A stretch of DNA of 64,000 nucleotides, from positions 248,001-312,000 of IMG/VR virus record IMGVR_UViG_3300029893_000001; one strand, 5' to 3'. Numbering within the stretch: the stretch's first letter is position 1; every line of letters begins with the position of its first letter. Of the stretch, positions 16,583-24,090 are shown piece after piece. Source of the DNA: a virus. The notes beneath the pieces are model-generated. The model made no database searches. It had not been told where the DNA came from and saw only the letters and a program-made list of their open reading frames with translations. Position numbers and translations under genes: made by a program.

Positions 16583-17270
16583 TTAGGTGGGCAAGAGACC
16601 ATCCCAATTACCTCTGATATAGTCCTTGTACCTTATTTTGCGGTCCGTACGATGATCAGTTACTTGTCCGTCTTGCTGACGAATAGTTCTGATCTTATCG
16701 CCTCTCATTCCAGAGCCGATCTGCTCACGACGCTTTGCGCCGCGCTCCTGTGCCTTCTTCGCGACTTGCATCTCGTGGATGCGAGCCCGAAGCAAACGAT
16801 ACGCTAAATCCCGGTTCTGGTGCTGACTGCGCTCGTTCTCAACTCGAACACGTACGCCAGTAGGGATGTGCGTCATCTGAACTGCCGATTCCGTTCGATT
16901 TCTGTGCTGTCCGCCAGCGCCAGAACCTCGGCAGGTTGTCCACTCAATGTCCCGCTCCTCGATGTGGAGTGTAGTCTCTGAGGGCTCCTCTAGCACAGCT
17001 ACGGTTACCGTTGAAGTTTGGACTCGTCCGCGCTTCTCGTTCGGCGGGATTCGTTGCCAACGATGGCCTCCCGCCTCCAACTCAAATGTCTTCTTTGCTC
17101 CCTTTCCACTCGCCTGAAAACTCAGAAATCCAGGGCGTTCCTCAATGAGGGTACACTCAAAGTCCCCTCCGGTCCATCAGCTTGGCGTAAATTCCAAACT
17201 GCTCATGAACCAAGGCCTTCGCATCGTCTCCGCCCTCTCCAGCACGGATCTCCACAATTACGTTTTCCAT
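16583..17270 (-). CDS. Peptide-chain release factor with programmed +1 frameshift
   Basis: Two overlapping frames join into one 228-residue release factor. The first frame starts at an ATG at 17270 (AAGG upstream), encodes 37 residues (ENVIVEIRAGEGGDD...LMDRRGL) and stops at TGA 17159-17157. Reading resumes in the +1 frame at GAG 17158 with LECTLIEERPG. The junction is CGG AGG GGA CTT TGA G: CTT TGA with GGAGG three bases before it, the layout of the prfB frameshift signal. Domain 3 has the catalytic SGAGGQH (GGQ 119-121), and domain 2 has HRWQRIPPNEKRGR, with PPN where RF1 has PxT and RF2 has SPF. Domain 1 is absent, as in RF-H proteins. The factor hydrolyses peptidyl-tRNA at stop codons. 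A sequencing error is possible but unlikely given the signal. Confidence 0.85.
17156..17171 (-). promoter_or_regulatory. RF2-type +1 frameshift signal
   Basis: Read leftward the site is CGGAGGGGACTTTGAG. The in-frame codons are CGG AGG GGA CTT TGA. GGAGG can pair with the 16S rRNA tail three bases before CTT, pulling the ribosome forward while TGA waits for release factor; the CTT tRNA then slips to TTT. E. coli prfB has AGGGGG, three bases, CTT TGA C. Only the base after TGA (G rather than C) differs in a meaningful position. Confidence 0.8.
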
Positions 17271-17271
17271 T

Positions 17272-17724
17272 TTACCCTTCCCAACGAGTACAACACCCGT
17301 AGAACTGAACCTTAGCTCGGTATACTGGTGTGTTATCGTTCTGTTTCGCGACAACAGCACAAAAGCCGGTATCGGAGTTCGCTTTCGACGGGGTGAAGTG
17401 GGCACAGTTCCCACACATTGTCCCCTCAGAGGGGATGTCCGTCTCAAAACCAGATGTTTCGGGCGATACTTCTTGAATAGTACCGTGATTTGGAAGTTCC
17501 TGAAGTGAGCGTAGTGGGCGTCCAGTGACGTGATATCCGCACACAGCGTTCCCAGGAACGCTAAGATCTTTCGGCAGGATAGCACACCTTTCCTCGGCTC
17601 GTGCCCACATAAAGCAATTGGCGCACTTACGTCCTTGCTTCTTCAAGGCTCCTTCCATGGGCTGCACATAAAGCACGGACCAAGGCTCAGGGACCACTCT
17701 GAGAGGTAGCTTCATCTTGGGCAT
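17272..17724 (-). CDS. Cys-rich zinc-binding-like protein
   Basis: 150 residues with two similar Cys clusters: CANCFMWARAEERCAI, with a Cys in VCGYH, and later CGNCAHFTPS, TGFCAVV and GCCTRW. The doubled CxxC...C pattern suggests two zinc or iron-sulfur sites arising by duplication. It ends one base before the release-factor start, so the two are co-transcribed. It also directly follows the spike gene on the same strand. No known family assigned. Confidence 0.7.
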   Translation of the reverse strand: MPKMKLPLRVVPEPWSVLYVQPMEGALKKQGRKCANCFMWARAEERCAILPKDLSVPGNAVCGYHVTGRPLRSLQELPNHGTIQEVSPETSGFETDIPSEGTMCGNCAHFTPSKANSDTGFCAVVAKQNDNTPVYRAKVQFYGCCTRWEG

Positions 17725-17740
17725 GTACTTCTGTTCCGGC

Positions 17741-19360
17741 TTAGGTGGTGCGTTGAATTATCGAGTTATCTGACGCTACGATTGCATCCCCGTTGTTAGG
17801 GATGTCAACGAGAGCCGCTACTGTTGGGACTGGTCCAATCTCTAACTGGTTTCCAGACGCACTGATTCCTACCGCAGACCGAACCTGAACGCTAGATCCC
17901 TCTGTTGCCTTTACACCGGTCACAGCAGTAATACTCACACCCTGAAATAGTTGCGCGTGAGCGCCTTTTTCCAGGCGTACGCCAGTACCTGTAGTAGACG
18001 TAACATACGCCTCCACTAGATAAACGCGAGCACCTACCCCCAGTGCTCGAATCGCGTCGCCTGTCTCGTTGTGAACGTACAACTGTAAGTCTGGGAGGTA
18101 CTGCTTGCCATCAATGCGAGCAACGGACGACTTCAACGTGCCGAAAACAGTGATACCTCCAGTGTGGATATTTCCACCCCGGAATTCTACGTCAGAGTCA
18201 AATATCGACATGCTAGAAGCGACCAACGCGTAGAACCAAACACTATTTGTCAGGCTTATCGTGAGGCCCTGCGCGCTAAGACCCCAGCCGACCCAAGCTT
18301 TAGGGTGCACTCCAGCAAGGCGGGTACCAACATTTGCCAGCTCTTCATAGATCTGATTTTGTGGAGGTCCGGAAATCTGATCGATCGCCACCGCTACGCT
18401 TCCGCCGGTAAGAATTACGGGTGCAGCAAATTCGCACCCGAATATCCGAGTATTGCGTCCGCAATGGATATGCTTTGTGGCTCCGCTATGAACGAACTTG
18501 AAATTGACAAACTGAATTCCTGGGCGGGTTCTACTATCCCCGTTGAACCCATAGGTCACGTCGTCTCCTCGACTGCCCTCTATTTCCCAGTAGTTTAGGT
18601 GGGGTGTCTGATCGAGATTGATTTGTGTAACGGGCTCAACAATCCGAAAGCTGTCGCCTGGAGCGATCGTAGATCCCTCCCACAAACAAGCAGGGATGAT
18701 GTCGGTGTCTGTGTTTGTTTTGATAGTACGACGGTACGTGGCCGCTAAGCCCGACAAGACCTCAATCGTCTTGCCTCGATACGTATCGACGCCCAACCCT
18801 GCAGGTGCTACGCACTTCGTGTGGAGCGTACCTGTCTGCGCAGTCGAGGGCCCGAACAGAACATTCAAACCGTCGTTGTTTGTCCCGCCAGAATCAGCAA
18901 CGATGTCAATTGTACTACGCAGCACTCTGGGCCGGAAATGCGGAGGAGCGTAGCCAGCCCCAGCGTGAGGGGCTACGTGGACGACCACAGGGTGTGCAAC
19001 GAAATCTGGAATTCTACTTTCGGCTTCGATTAGTGTCGCGAGCGGCTCATTTGGCGAGTGGCCGTCATTGGTGTCCGAACCCCTCACGGCATCTACCCAG
19101 ATGTCCATCCGGGCAAACGTTTTTGTGGCGCTGTACGCAGCAATGGCAAAGTCGGCAGTGTCACCAACATCCTCTGGATTCTGACGAACAGTCCAATGAA
19201 TTAACTGTTTCTCCTGAAGCTTGTTCAATGAGTCAGAAAGTGCCTCTAACTCCCGAACGTTGATAGACCTCACGAGTGTTTTTCCGGGCCTTAGGATGCC
19301 GAGAGGGACACCAGGGCTAATGCTCTGTTGTGAAATATTCTTGACAACGATTACAGGCAT
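17741..19360 (-). CDS. Beta-helix tail spike, copy B
   Basis: 539 residues, a full-length paralogue of the 14956-16581 spike on the opposite strand. The N-terminal module (MPVIVVKNISQQSISPGVPL) is shared. The beta-helix begins with DIWVDAVRGSDTNDGHS, PLATLIEAESRIPDFV and PVVVHVAPHAGAGY, closely parallel to copy A. The downstream helix rungs diverge strongly. It probably binds or degrades a different surface glycan, giving the virion two receptor specificities. Its codon use is like the rest of the genome, unlike copy A. Confidence 0.8.
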   Translation of the reverse strand: MPVIVVKNISQQSISPGVPLGILRPGKTLVRSINVRELEALSDSLNKLQEKQLIHWTVRQNPEDVGDTADFAIAAYSATKTFARMDIWVDAVRGSDTNDGHSPNEPLATLIEAESRIPDFVAHPVVVHVAPHAGAGYAPPHFRPRVLRSTIDIVADSGGTNNDGLNVLFGPSTAQTGTLHTKCVAPAGLGVDTYRGKTIEVLSGLAATYRRTIKTNTDTDIIPACLWEGSTIAPGDSFRIVEPVTQINLDQTPHLNYWEIEGSRGDDVTYGFNGDSRTRPGIQFVNFKFVHSGATKHIHCGRNTRIFGCEFAAPVILTGGSVAVAIDQISGPPQNQIYEELANVGTRLAGVHPKAWVGWGLSAQGLTISLTNSVWFYALVASSMSIFDSDVEFRGGNIHTGGITVFGTLKSSVARIDGKQYLPDLQLYVHNETGDAIRALGVGARVYLVEAYVTSTTGTGVRLEKGAHAQLFQGVSITAVTGVKATEGSSVQVRSAVGISASGNQLEIGPVPTVAALVDIPNNGDAIVASDNSIIQRTT

Positions 19361-19387
19361 GAATGGATGACCTATTATTTTCGGGTT

Positions 19388-19726
19388 TCAGTTCAAGAAC
19401 TGCGACAGATTGACTGTGTGGGCAGGGAGTTCGATCCCAGGCAGCCCAAACAGCAGGATTCCGGTTCGCGAGCGCCTAAACGACTCGGTCATCTCGATAA
19501 TTCGTTTCCTGTAATCCTCCGATAAGGGGTGATCGGCTGGAACAAGCAGAGAGCCCTTGTAGTCGTCGCTAGAGAGCCACTCAGCAAGCTTTAGACGAAA
19601 CTCGTCAGAGTCCGTATCGCCCTCTTCCTCAACATACCTAAGGAACGAGCACGAAGGCTTCCGCTCTCCATTGCGTCCTCCGCAACAGAGACAAATGAAA
19701 TCATATACAGGCGCGTCGTCCGCCAT
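19388..19726 (-). CDS. Hypothetical protein with CxxC motif
   Basis: 112 residues from the ATG at 19726; a TTG four codons earlier is the alternative and neither has a strong ribosome site. CLCCGG and a Cys nearby (KPSCSFL) could bind a metal. The C-terminal part is alpha/beta (LAEWLSSDDYKGSLLVP, FGLPGIELPAHTVNLSQF). It sits upstream of spike B in the same operon. Unknown function. Confidence 0.6.
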   Translation of the reverse strand: MADDAPVYDFICLCCGGRNGERKPSCSFLRYVEEEGDTDSDEFRLKLAEWLSSDDYKGSLLVPADHPLSEDYRKRIIEMTESFRRSRTGILLFGLPGIELPAHTVNLSQFLN

Positions 19727-19833
19727 CACTGCAGCCAAATAAAAGAAAAACTCTGGAAGACTATGTCAGTCTAGCACTGACGCGATCCGCTCTCCAATTC
19801 GTATCGCATCAGCTAAGTGGCGTCGGGTTCAAC

Positions 19834-20286
19834 TCATCGAGCATGATCCGACGTCTCCTCTTTAGGAGCCTGTTCCGAAGAAGCGACGTCGGACAGAAAT
19901 GAATAGACTCGCTCAGCAAAAGCGTCGATTTTTGCATCCAAAGACTTCTTGAGTGCCGACCTAACCTTTTGCCAACCAACCGTAGTTGGTTCTTTCATGG
20001 GAGTCGCGCCTCTAGTCTGCCACTCCAGGCGACGCTGCTCCGCCTGTCGTTTCTCAAGTTCTTTCACGAGTACACGAGTTGCGTAATCGTTGTAACTTGT
20101 ACCGTTAGGACGTAGCAATCCTCGGTACTGCTCACGCTGCACTTCACGAGCAAGAGATTCTTCAGCAACAGAGTTCTGCTGAATTGCGTCGAAGGTGATG
20201 CTAAACCTGTGGCCAGCGAACAAGTGGTGGCTCGCCAATGATATTGTGACGCCACTACGGGGCGAAGAAACGATTTCGATAGACAT
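19834..20286 (-). CDS. Hypothetical protein
   Basis: 150 residues; beta-rich start (SIEIVSSPRSGVTISLASHH) and a helical, charged C-terminal half (KELEKRQAEQRRLEW, RSALKKSLDAKIDAFAERVY). GGAG lies eight bases before the ATG. It is the first leftward gene of the spike operon, divergent from hsp20, and a 107-base gap with no visible gene separates it from the next. No family recognised. Confidence 0.6.
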   Translation of the reverse strand: MSIEIVSSPRSGVTISLASHHLFAGHRFSITFDAIQQNSVAEESLAREVQREQYRGLLRPNGTSYNDYATRVLVKELEKRQAEQRRLEWQTRGATPMKEPTTVGWQKVRSALKKSLDAKIDAFAERVYSFLSDVASSEQAPKEETSDHAR

Positions 20287-20360
20287 TGATAGTAACTCCG
20301 TGGGGCTAGGGATTACGTCATTTAGATAACGTTTTTCTTCAGCTCACTAACTTTCAGCCC

Positions 20361-20389
20361 TTGACGTCGTTTTACACGATGTTTAGTGT
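20361..20389 (+). promoter_or_regulatory. Sigma-70-like promoter of hsp20
   Basis: TTGACG at 20361-20366 and TAGTGT at 20384-20389 are separated by 17 bases, a good -35 and a modest -10 for a sigma-70-type polymerase. Transcription would start near 20396, about 42 bases before the hsp20 ATG. It is the clearest promoter I see in the window. Confidence 0.5.
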
Positions 20390-20400
20390 GGAGCCACTAA
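20383..20400. promoter_or_regulatory. Operator-like inverted repeat at the hsp20 promoter
   Basis: TTAGTG, six bases, CACTAA forms a perfect inverted repeat over the -10 and start point. A third copy, CACTAAC, lies upstream at 20345-20351, identical to CACTAAC at 20395-20401. The placement suits a repressor or activator site controlling hsp20 or the divergent operon. It is inferred from pattern only. Confidence 0.35.
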
Positions 20401-20437
20401 CGCTCGGCTTTTGCAACACCCGAGCTGCGGAGGAAAC

Positions 20438-20794
20438 ATGTCACTTGCGCTATGGGACCCGTGGATTTCTCGGAACTTGTTTAACCGCCCAGTCTTCGAT
20501 ACACCGGTGAACGACGACTACGTTACAGACAACGAGTCGTCGTTCACTATTGAAGTAGAGATGCCTGGGATGAGGGCCGAAGACGTCACCATTGACGTAC
20601 AAAAAGGCATGCTTTTGATCAATGCAGAGAGGAAAAACGGCCCTCGTACTCGAAAGGTTAAGCGAGCCTACCGGTTGCCGGATACGATCAACACAGACGC
20701 CATCGAGGCGTCTCTCACTGACGGCATCCTGACTCTCACACTGCCGAAACAGGAACCGCCAGGGACACGAAAAATACTAGTCAAGCCGAACTGA
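20438..20794 (+). CDS. Small heat-shock protein, Hsp20/alpha-crystallin
   Basis: 118 residues with an alpha-crystallin domain: FTIEVEMPGMRAEDVTIDV, GMLLINAERK, RAYRLPDTINTDAIEASL and the terminal DGILTLTLPKQ. Small heat-shock proteins hold unfolding proteins for refolding. Phage versions are frequent in cyanophages and other large phages and may help virion assembly. The ATG has GGAGG six bases before it. The gene stands alone on the plus strand with its own promoter and terminator, so it is controlled separately from its neighbours. The N-terminal extension is short and the IxI-type tail is weak (KILVKPN). Confidence 0.93.
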   Translation: MSLALWDPWISRNLFNRPVFDTPVNDDYVTDNESSFTIEVEMPGMRAEDVTIDVQKGMLLINAERKNGPRTRKVKRAYRLPDTINTDAIEASLTDGILTLTLPKQEPPGTRKILVKPN

Positions 20795-20833
20795 AAAGGC
20801 CTGGTTGGCGATCCCAACCAGGCCTTTTCAGTT
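20789..20833. terminator. Bidirectional terminator between hsp20 and nadE
   Basis: AACTGAAAAGGCCTGGTTGG and its exact complement CCAACCAGGCCTTTTCAGTT flank a short loop. The stem is perfect, with A- and T-tracts on its two sides, and it overlaps the end of both convergent genes. Confidence 0.9.
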
Positions 20834-21791
20834 AGAGGACGAAGAAGTTGATCTCGTCGCGCGTGGGTCCTGGCGGTGGTAGCACCTTGTGCCTAGAAGC
20901 CTTTTCCATGTGGAAGGCTTTCTCGATGATTTCGAATTGACGTTCAGTGAATTTGCCGTCGTAACGCTTCCTGAAGCCATCCATCCCACTAAGACGTGTT
21001 TCGCCGTCTTCAGCCCACTCCCATGCACGAAGGTAACCGTCAGGATCCGACTCGAAATTACCGCGTTCATAAAGGATGTTTAGCTTATAGTTCATACGAG
21101 TAACCCATTCGATCTCTTCGTAAGTGATCCCAAGCTCACCCTCGTCCGTCTGCTCGGCCCCGGAACCCCACAAATCTGCTGTGGGCGTCGCGTCGATGAC
21201 GGACTGGGGAAGGCCCAGGTACGCGGCAAGCTGTCGAACTTCCGACTTGTGAAGCCCTACGATGGGGTTGTTGTCCACAGCTCCATCCCCACGCTTGTTG
21301 TAGTACCGGAAGATCTCATCCTCATCCCGGTTTCCAGTTCCGTAGATGAGAGCGTCGTGGCACTTGCTGACGTAGTCCAACACCGGAGTACGCAAACAAG
21401 ATCTGAGCGAGCCTTCGCAGAATTTCTTGTGGTCGGGATCTTCCATGTCATGAAGGCCCAGGAGCTTGCGGAAGGCACCCTCCTGATGCGCAAGCTGATC
21501 GACAATCGCGCTGAACGCGTACGCGAGGTCGACGGTGAAGCAATGAATGGTTCCGCGAACAGACTGCGAACGAACCACCTCTCTTGCTCTCTCCAAAGAC
21601 TCAGGACGGCTATGGCAGGGCATCATAACAGCCACCGTCTTCGGAAAAGCCCGACAGCACAAAGCGAACACTACAGCGCTGTCGATTCCTCCGGAAAGCC
21701 CAACGCAGCCATTCTTCGTGCCAGACTGCTTTGCCTGGTCTTGCATCCAGGCGACCAAGTACGTAGTAAGCCCCTCAAGGTTCGTAATCAT
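20832..21791 (-). CDS. nadE: NAD synthetase, ammonia-type
   Basis: 319 residues. SGGIDSAV (residues 33-40) is the ATP-pyrophosphatase P-loop. GTGNRDEDE matches the NadE deamido-NAD-binding motif, and VGLHKSEVRQLAAYLGLP and ITYEEIEWV are also typical. It makes NAD from nicotinic-acid adenine dinucleotide using ammonia. No glutaminase domain is present. The start at 21791 has AAGGAG upstream; an ATG five codons earlier lacks one. It follows a terminator and is followed by another, so it is nearly a single-gene unit. It may maintain NAD during infection or offset NAD-depleting defences; that last point is inference. Confidence 0.93.
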   Translation of the reverse strand: MITNLEGLTTYLVAWMQDQAKQSGTKNGCVGLSGGIDSAVVFALCCRAFPKTVAVMMPCHSRPESLERAREVVRSQSVRGTIHCFTVDLAYAFSAIVDQLAHQEGAFRKLLGLHDMEDPDHKKFCEGSLRSCLRTPVLDYVSKCHDALIYGTGNRDEDEIFRYYNKRGDGAVDNNPIVGLHKSEVRQLAAYLGLPQSVIDATPTADLWGSGAEQTDEGELGITYEEIEWVTRMNYKLNILYERGNFESDPDGYLRAWEWAEDGETRLSGMDGFRKRYDGKFTERQFEIIEKAFHMEKASRHKVLPPPGPTRDEINFFVL

Positions 21792-21804
21792 CTCAGACTC
21801 CTTC

Positions 21805-21837
21805 AAAAGAGAACGGCCACCTTTTAGATGGCCGTTC
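21805..21837 (-). terminator. Rho-independent terminator
   Basis: Read leftward, GAACGGCCA, loop TCTAAAAGG, TGGCCGTTC is followed by TCTTTT. It ends the transcript of the 21864-22505 gene just before nadE. Confidence 0.8.
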
Positions 21838-21863
21838 GTTTCCTATCATCAGCAGGGTTCGAG

Positions 21864-22505
21864 TTAAGCGACTTTCTTGGCTCGCTTCTCGCTCTTGTTT
21901 TGTTTCCAGCCCTTATTACGACGCTTTGCTCGGCTCACAATGAGGTCTTCCTCTTCCTTCGCCGACAGGCCGGTGCCTTGTAGCTCCTTGGCATCACGTA
22001 GGCGCAAAGCAATTTCCTCAGCCTCGTCAGTAGGGAGGCCAATTCCATAGAGCAAATCCTCAGAAAATGTCTGGAACTTCAAGAGCGATAGTTCCACGTC
22101 CTCGGGGCTTTGCCCTCCAATGTCTCCACAGGTGTAACTCCACGGCACTCGCACGCCCTCTGGGGCGATCGTTACCTTATCGGTAGTCGTTCCTCCTGTG
22201 GTAGATCCCTCACCTACTGTGACCGAAGACGGACCATTAGGCCATTCAGAGTTAGGAATCGTATAGAATTGGTACGGAGCGACGTACGGAGTACTCCAAA
22301 AAGGAGTTGGGATATACACATAGGGCTGCGGCTGTTGCTCCCGGGGCTCCTGAACTTCCTCAACCTTCTTTAGCTTGAAATCCACTCCTGCTTCCGTAAG
22401 GGCCTTTAGCAAATTGACTAGGTTTTCCTGGTCAACCTCTAATTCCAAGCGGAGTGCACGAGACTCCTCAACACCCTCAGTCTCATCAAAATTCGAGTTC
22501 TCCAT
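21864..22505 (-). CDS. Hypothetical protein
   Basis: 213 residues. The start at 22505 has GGAGG nine bases upstream. An acidic helical segment (ALRLELEVDQENLVNLLKAL) precedes a Pro/Tyr-rich stretch (PYVYIPTPFWSTPYVAPYQF), then a helical part and a basic C-terminus (KQNKSEKRAKKVA). It overlaps the preceding gene by 20 bases. The Pro/aromatic stretch looks like a flexible binding region. No family recognised. Confidence 0.65.
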   Translation of the reverse strand: MENSNFDETEGVEESRALRLELEVDQENLVNLLKALTEAGVDFKLKKVEEVQEPREQQPQPYVYIPTPFWSTPYVAPYQFYTIPNSEWPNGPSSVTVGEGSTTGGTTTDKVTIAPEGVRVPWSYTCGDIGGQSPEDVELSLLKFQTFSEDLLYGIGLPTDEAEEIALRLRDAKELQGTGLSAKEEEDLIVSRAKRRNKGWKQNKSEKRAKKVA

Positions 22506-22770
22506 CTTCATCATCCTCCGGGTAGTCGTCGTCCACGACTTCGTCGTCATAGACCTCTACGTCACTCTCGTCTTCTTCTAGATGCTCTTCCTTGAGGAAA
22601 GAAACCAAGCCCCTAAGCAAGGGAAGCAAGTTCTCTCCACTTTCTTCCATGAATTCCTCATCGATCTCCATCTCAGAGACACGGTCTTCAAGATACGCCA
22701 CGACTTCCCTGAGCTGCGAGGTACTTTGCTCGGTGAGGTACACCGAGGGCTTCACTTTCTTTCTACCCAT
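22486..22770 (-). CDS. Small acidic hypothetical protein
   Basis: 94 residues from the ATG at 22770, with AAGGAG eleven bases upstream. A basic start (MGRKKVKPSVYLTEQSTSQL) resembles a small DNA-binding or ribbon-type N-terminus, and the second half is extremely acidic (DEEFMEES, DDEVVDDDYPEDDEDG). The mixed charge could suit a DNA mimic or regulator. It faces the divergent control region, so it is the first gene leftward. Confidence 0.6.
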   Translation of the reverse strand: MGRKKVKPSVYLTEQSTSQLREVVAYLEDRVSEMEIDEEFMEESGENLLPLLRGLVSFLKEEHLEEDESDVEVYDDEVVDDDYPEDDEDGELEF

Positions 22771-23151
22771 ATACGAGTGCTCTCCTTGTTCAAGCCACCT
22801 AGCTACATTACATTGCAGCTCGAACAAACTCTGATTCGACGGTCATTTTTCTAGGCGGGGAAGCAGCTGTGGAGAGTCTCTAGTAGAAAGAGCTAGTGAG
22901 TCAGGAGAATAACCAGTTCTCTAGTGCTGAGATCCCCCGCACCCCGCTTCGAGGCCAGCGTCTAATGATTAGTAAATACTCCTTTAAGAGTACCCCGGGG
23001 CCGAAGGCCCAACCAGGAAGAACGAAGTGATTAATGGTTTACAGTTTGAGATCAGGAACTGGAGACTTCCTTCTGTAAAATCGTACAAGTCCGCGGAACG
23101 ACAACGATCTTCGTCGTTCTCAGGCTGTTATGTTACTAACCTAAGGCTATA
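22771..23151. promoter_or_regulatory. Divergent control region before the head operon
   Basis: A 381-base stretch without a convincing gene separates the leftward nadE group from the rightward late operon. It holds a small GGGCC-GAA-GGCCC hairpin (about 22999-23011) with no T-run and a second, GAACGAC...GTCGTTC (about 23097-23120), in the putative leader of the 23152 gene. TGTAAAAT near 23075 could be a -10 element but has no good -35. A 21-codon frame at 22965-23030 lacks a ribosome site. Promoters for both directions presumably lie here, possibly of a non-sigma-70 type. Confidence 0.45.
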
Positions 23152-24006
23152 ATGACCATCACCATGCCCAAAACCGACTCTAAGAAGCCTCACCTGCGTG
23201 TGATCCCCGGAGGTCGTTCTGCTGAGAACGCTATCAGGTGCCACGTTCACGGTGAACCTATCATCGTCGACTGCAGCCTGAATGAGTGCGTCTTCCATAC
23301 GACGTACCCCAACGTCAATAATTGCATCCTTGTCTACATGGCAAAGCAAGACGTGGAACTGCTGAAGGCGATCGACATCAGCATGTTGAAAAACGTGCCG
23401 GCGTCACGGGTCTCCAGGGACCTAGCTCGCGCCACGACCGCCATGAGGAATGGAACGCTTCGGGTTTCAAATCATACCGACATCGAACCCAAATTCACTA
23501 CGTTGCCCGACATGGACGTATGTTATGCCTGTGAAATGCCCCTGACTGGCAAGCACAAGAAAACCTCTGTCGAATTTCGAATGGCCAAAAAGAAGCAGAA
23601 AATCTGCTACTGCTCACAAAAATGCGCGGACAACCACCCTCACCAGTTTGTAGCGGCCGAGATGGAATGCCGCACAGATATCAAAACAATCACCGAATGG
23701 GCAGTTAAGCGTTATTCTACCTTGGGAGGCCTGGAACAGGCCCTTGGGATGAACAGGCAAGTGCTAGGAGATGCCCTTAAACGCCTTCTAAATCTGGATG
23801 CGGAGGAAATCTATTCCACAACACAGCGCGTCAAGACCAGAAGCAAGGCTTTAGTTAGGCGCACCGGCTCCCGCCCCGAATGGCTCAGCAAATTCTCAGA
23901 CGTTCTCGCACCAGTATTAGCGGAAATGGAGAGTCGATATGGCACTGCCACCATAGACCTCCAGAACATCTTGGAAGAGGTTCAAGAAGCCATCGACACT
24001 ATTTGA
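23152..24006 (+). CDS. Zinc-finger protein with HTH-like segment
   Basis: 284 residues. Two metal-binding regions are visible: CHVHGEPIIVDCSLNECVFH (about 31-50) and CYACEMPLTG with CYCSQKCADNH (about 125-160), the second resembling a treble-clef finger. A likely helix-turn-helix follows (LGGLEQALGMNRQVLGDAL). It is the first gene of the late operon, after AAGG in the leader. DNA binding is a reasonable inference, so it may be a late regulator or a packaging-site protein. No exact family recognised. Confidence 0.7.
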   Translation: MTITMPKTDSKKPHLRVIPGGRSAENAIRCHVHGEPIIVDCSLNECVFHTTYPNVNNCILVYMAKQDVELLKAIDISMLKNVPASRVSRDLARATTAMRNGTLRVSNHTDIEPKFTTLPDMDVCYACEMPLTGKHKKTSVEFRMAKKKQKICYCSQKCADNHPHQFVAAEMECRTDIKTITEWAVKRYSTLGGLEQALGMNRQVLGDALKRLLNLDAEEIYSTTQRVKTRSKALVRRTGSRPEWLSKFSDVLAPVLAEMESRYGTATIDLQNILEEVQEAIDTI

Positions 24007-24090
24007 GTTTTAGAGAAGGGGCAAACCCACTTATCTACACGTGCATTGGTTCCAACGGGCAGTCAACGCCCTCCTAGGAGAGAAAAAGAA

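Noticed and set aside
16583-17585. Two separate genes: a 142-residue frame ending at 17157 and a 165-residue frame starting at 17080
   Set aside because: The first overlaps the Cys-rich gene in another frame and only its last 37 residues look like protein. Joined at CTT TGA the two give one continuous release factor.
14956-19360. Invertible receptor-switch cassette
   Set aside because: The spikes are inverted paralogues, but I see no long inverted repeats at matching positions and no recombinase gene nearby.
22999-23011. GGGCC-GAA-GGCCC hairpin as a terminator
   Set aside because: The stem is only five bases long and has no T-run on either side.
22965-23030. 21-codon gene in the divergent region
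   Set aside because: No ribosome site at a proper distance, and its composition is not protein-like.
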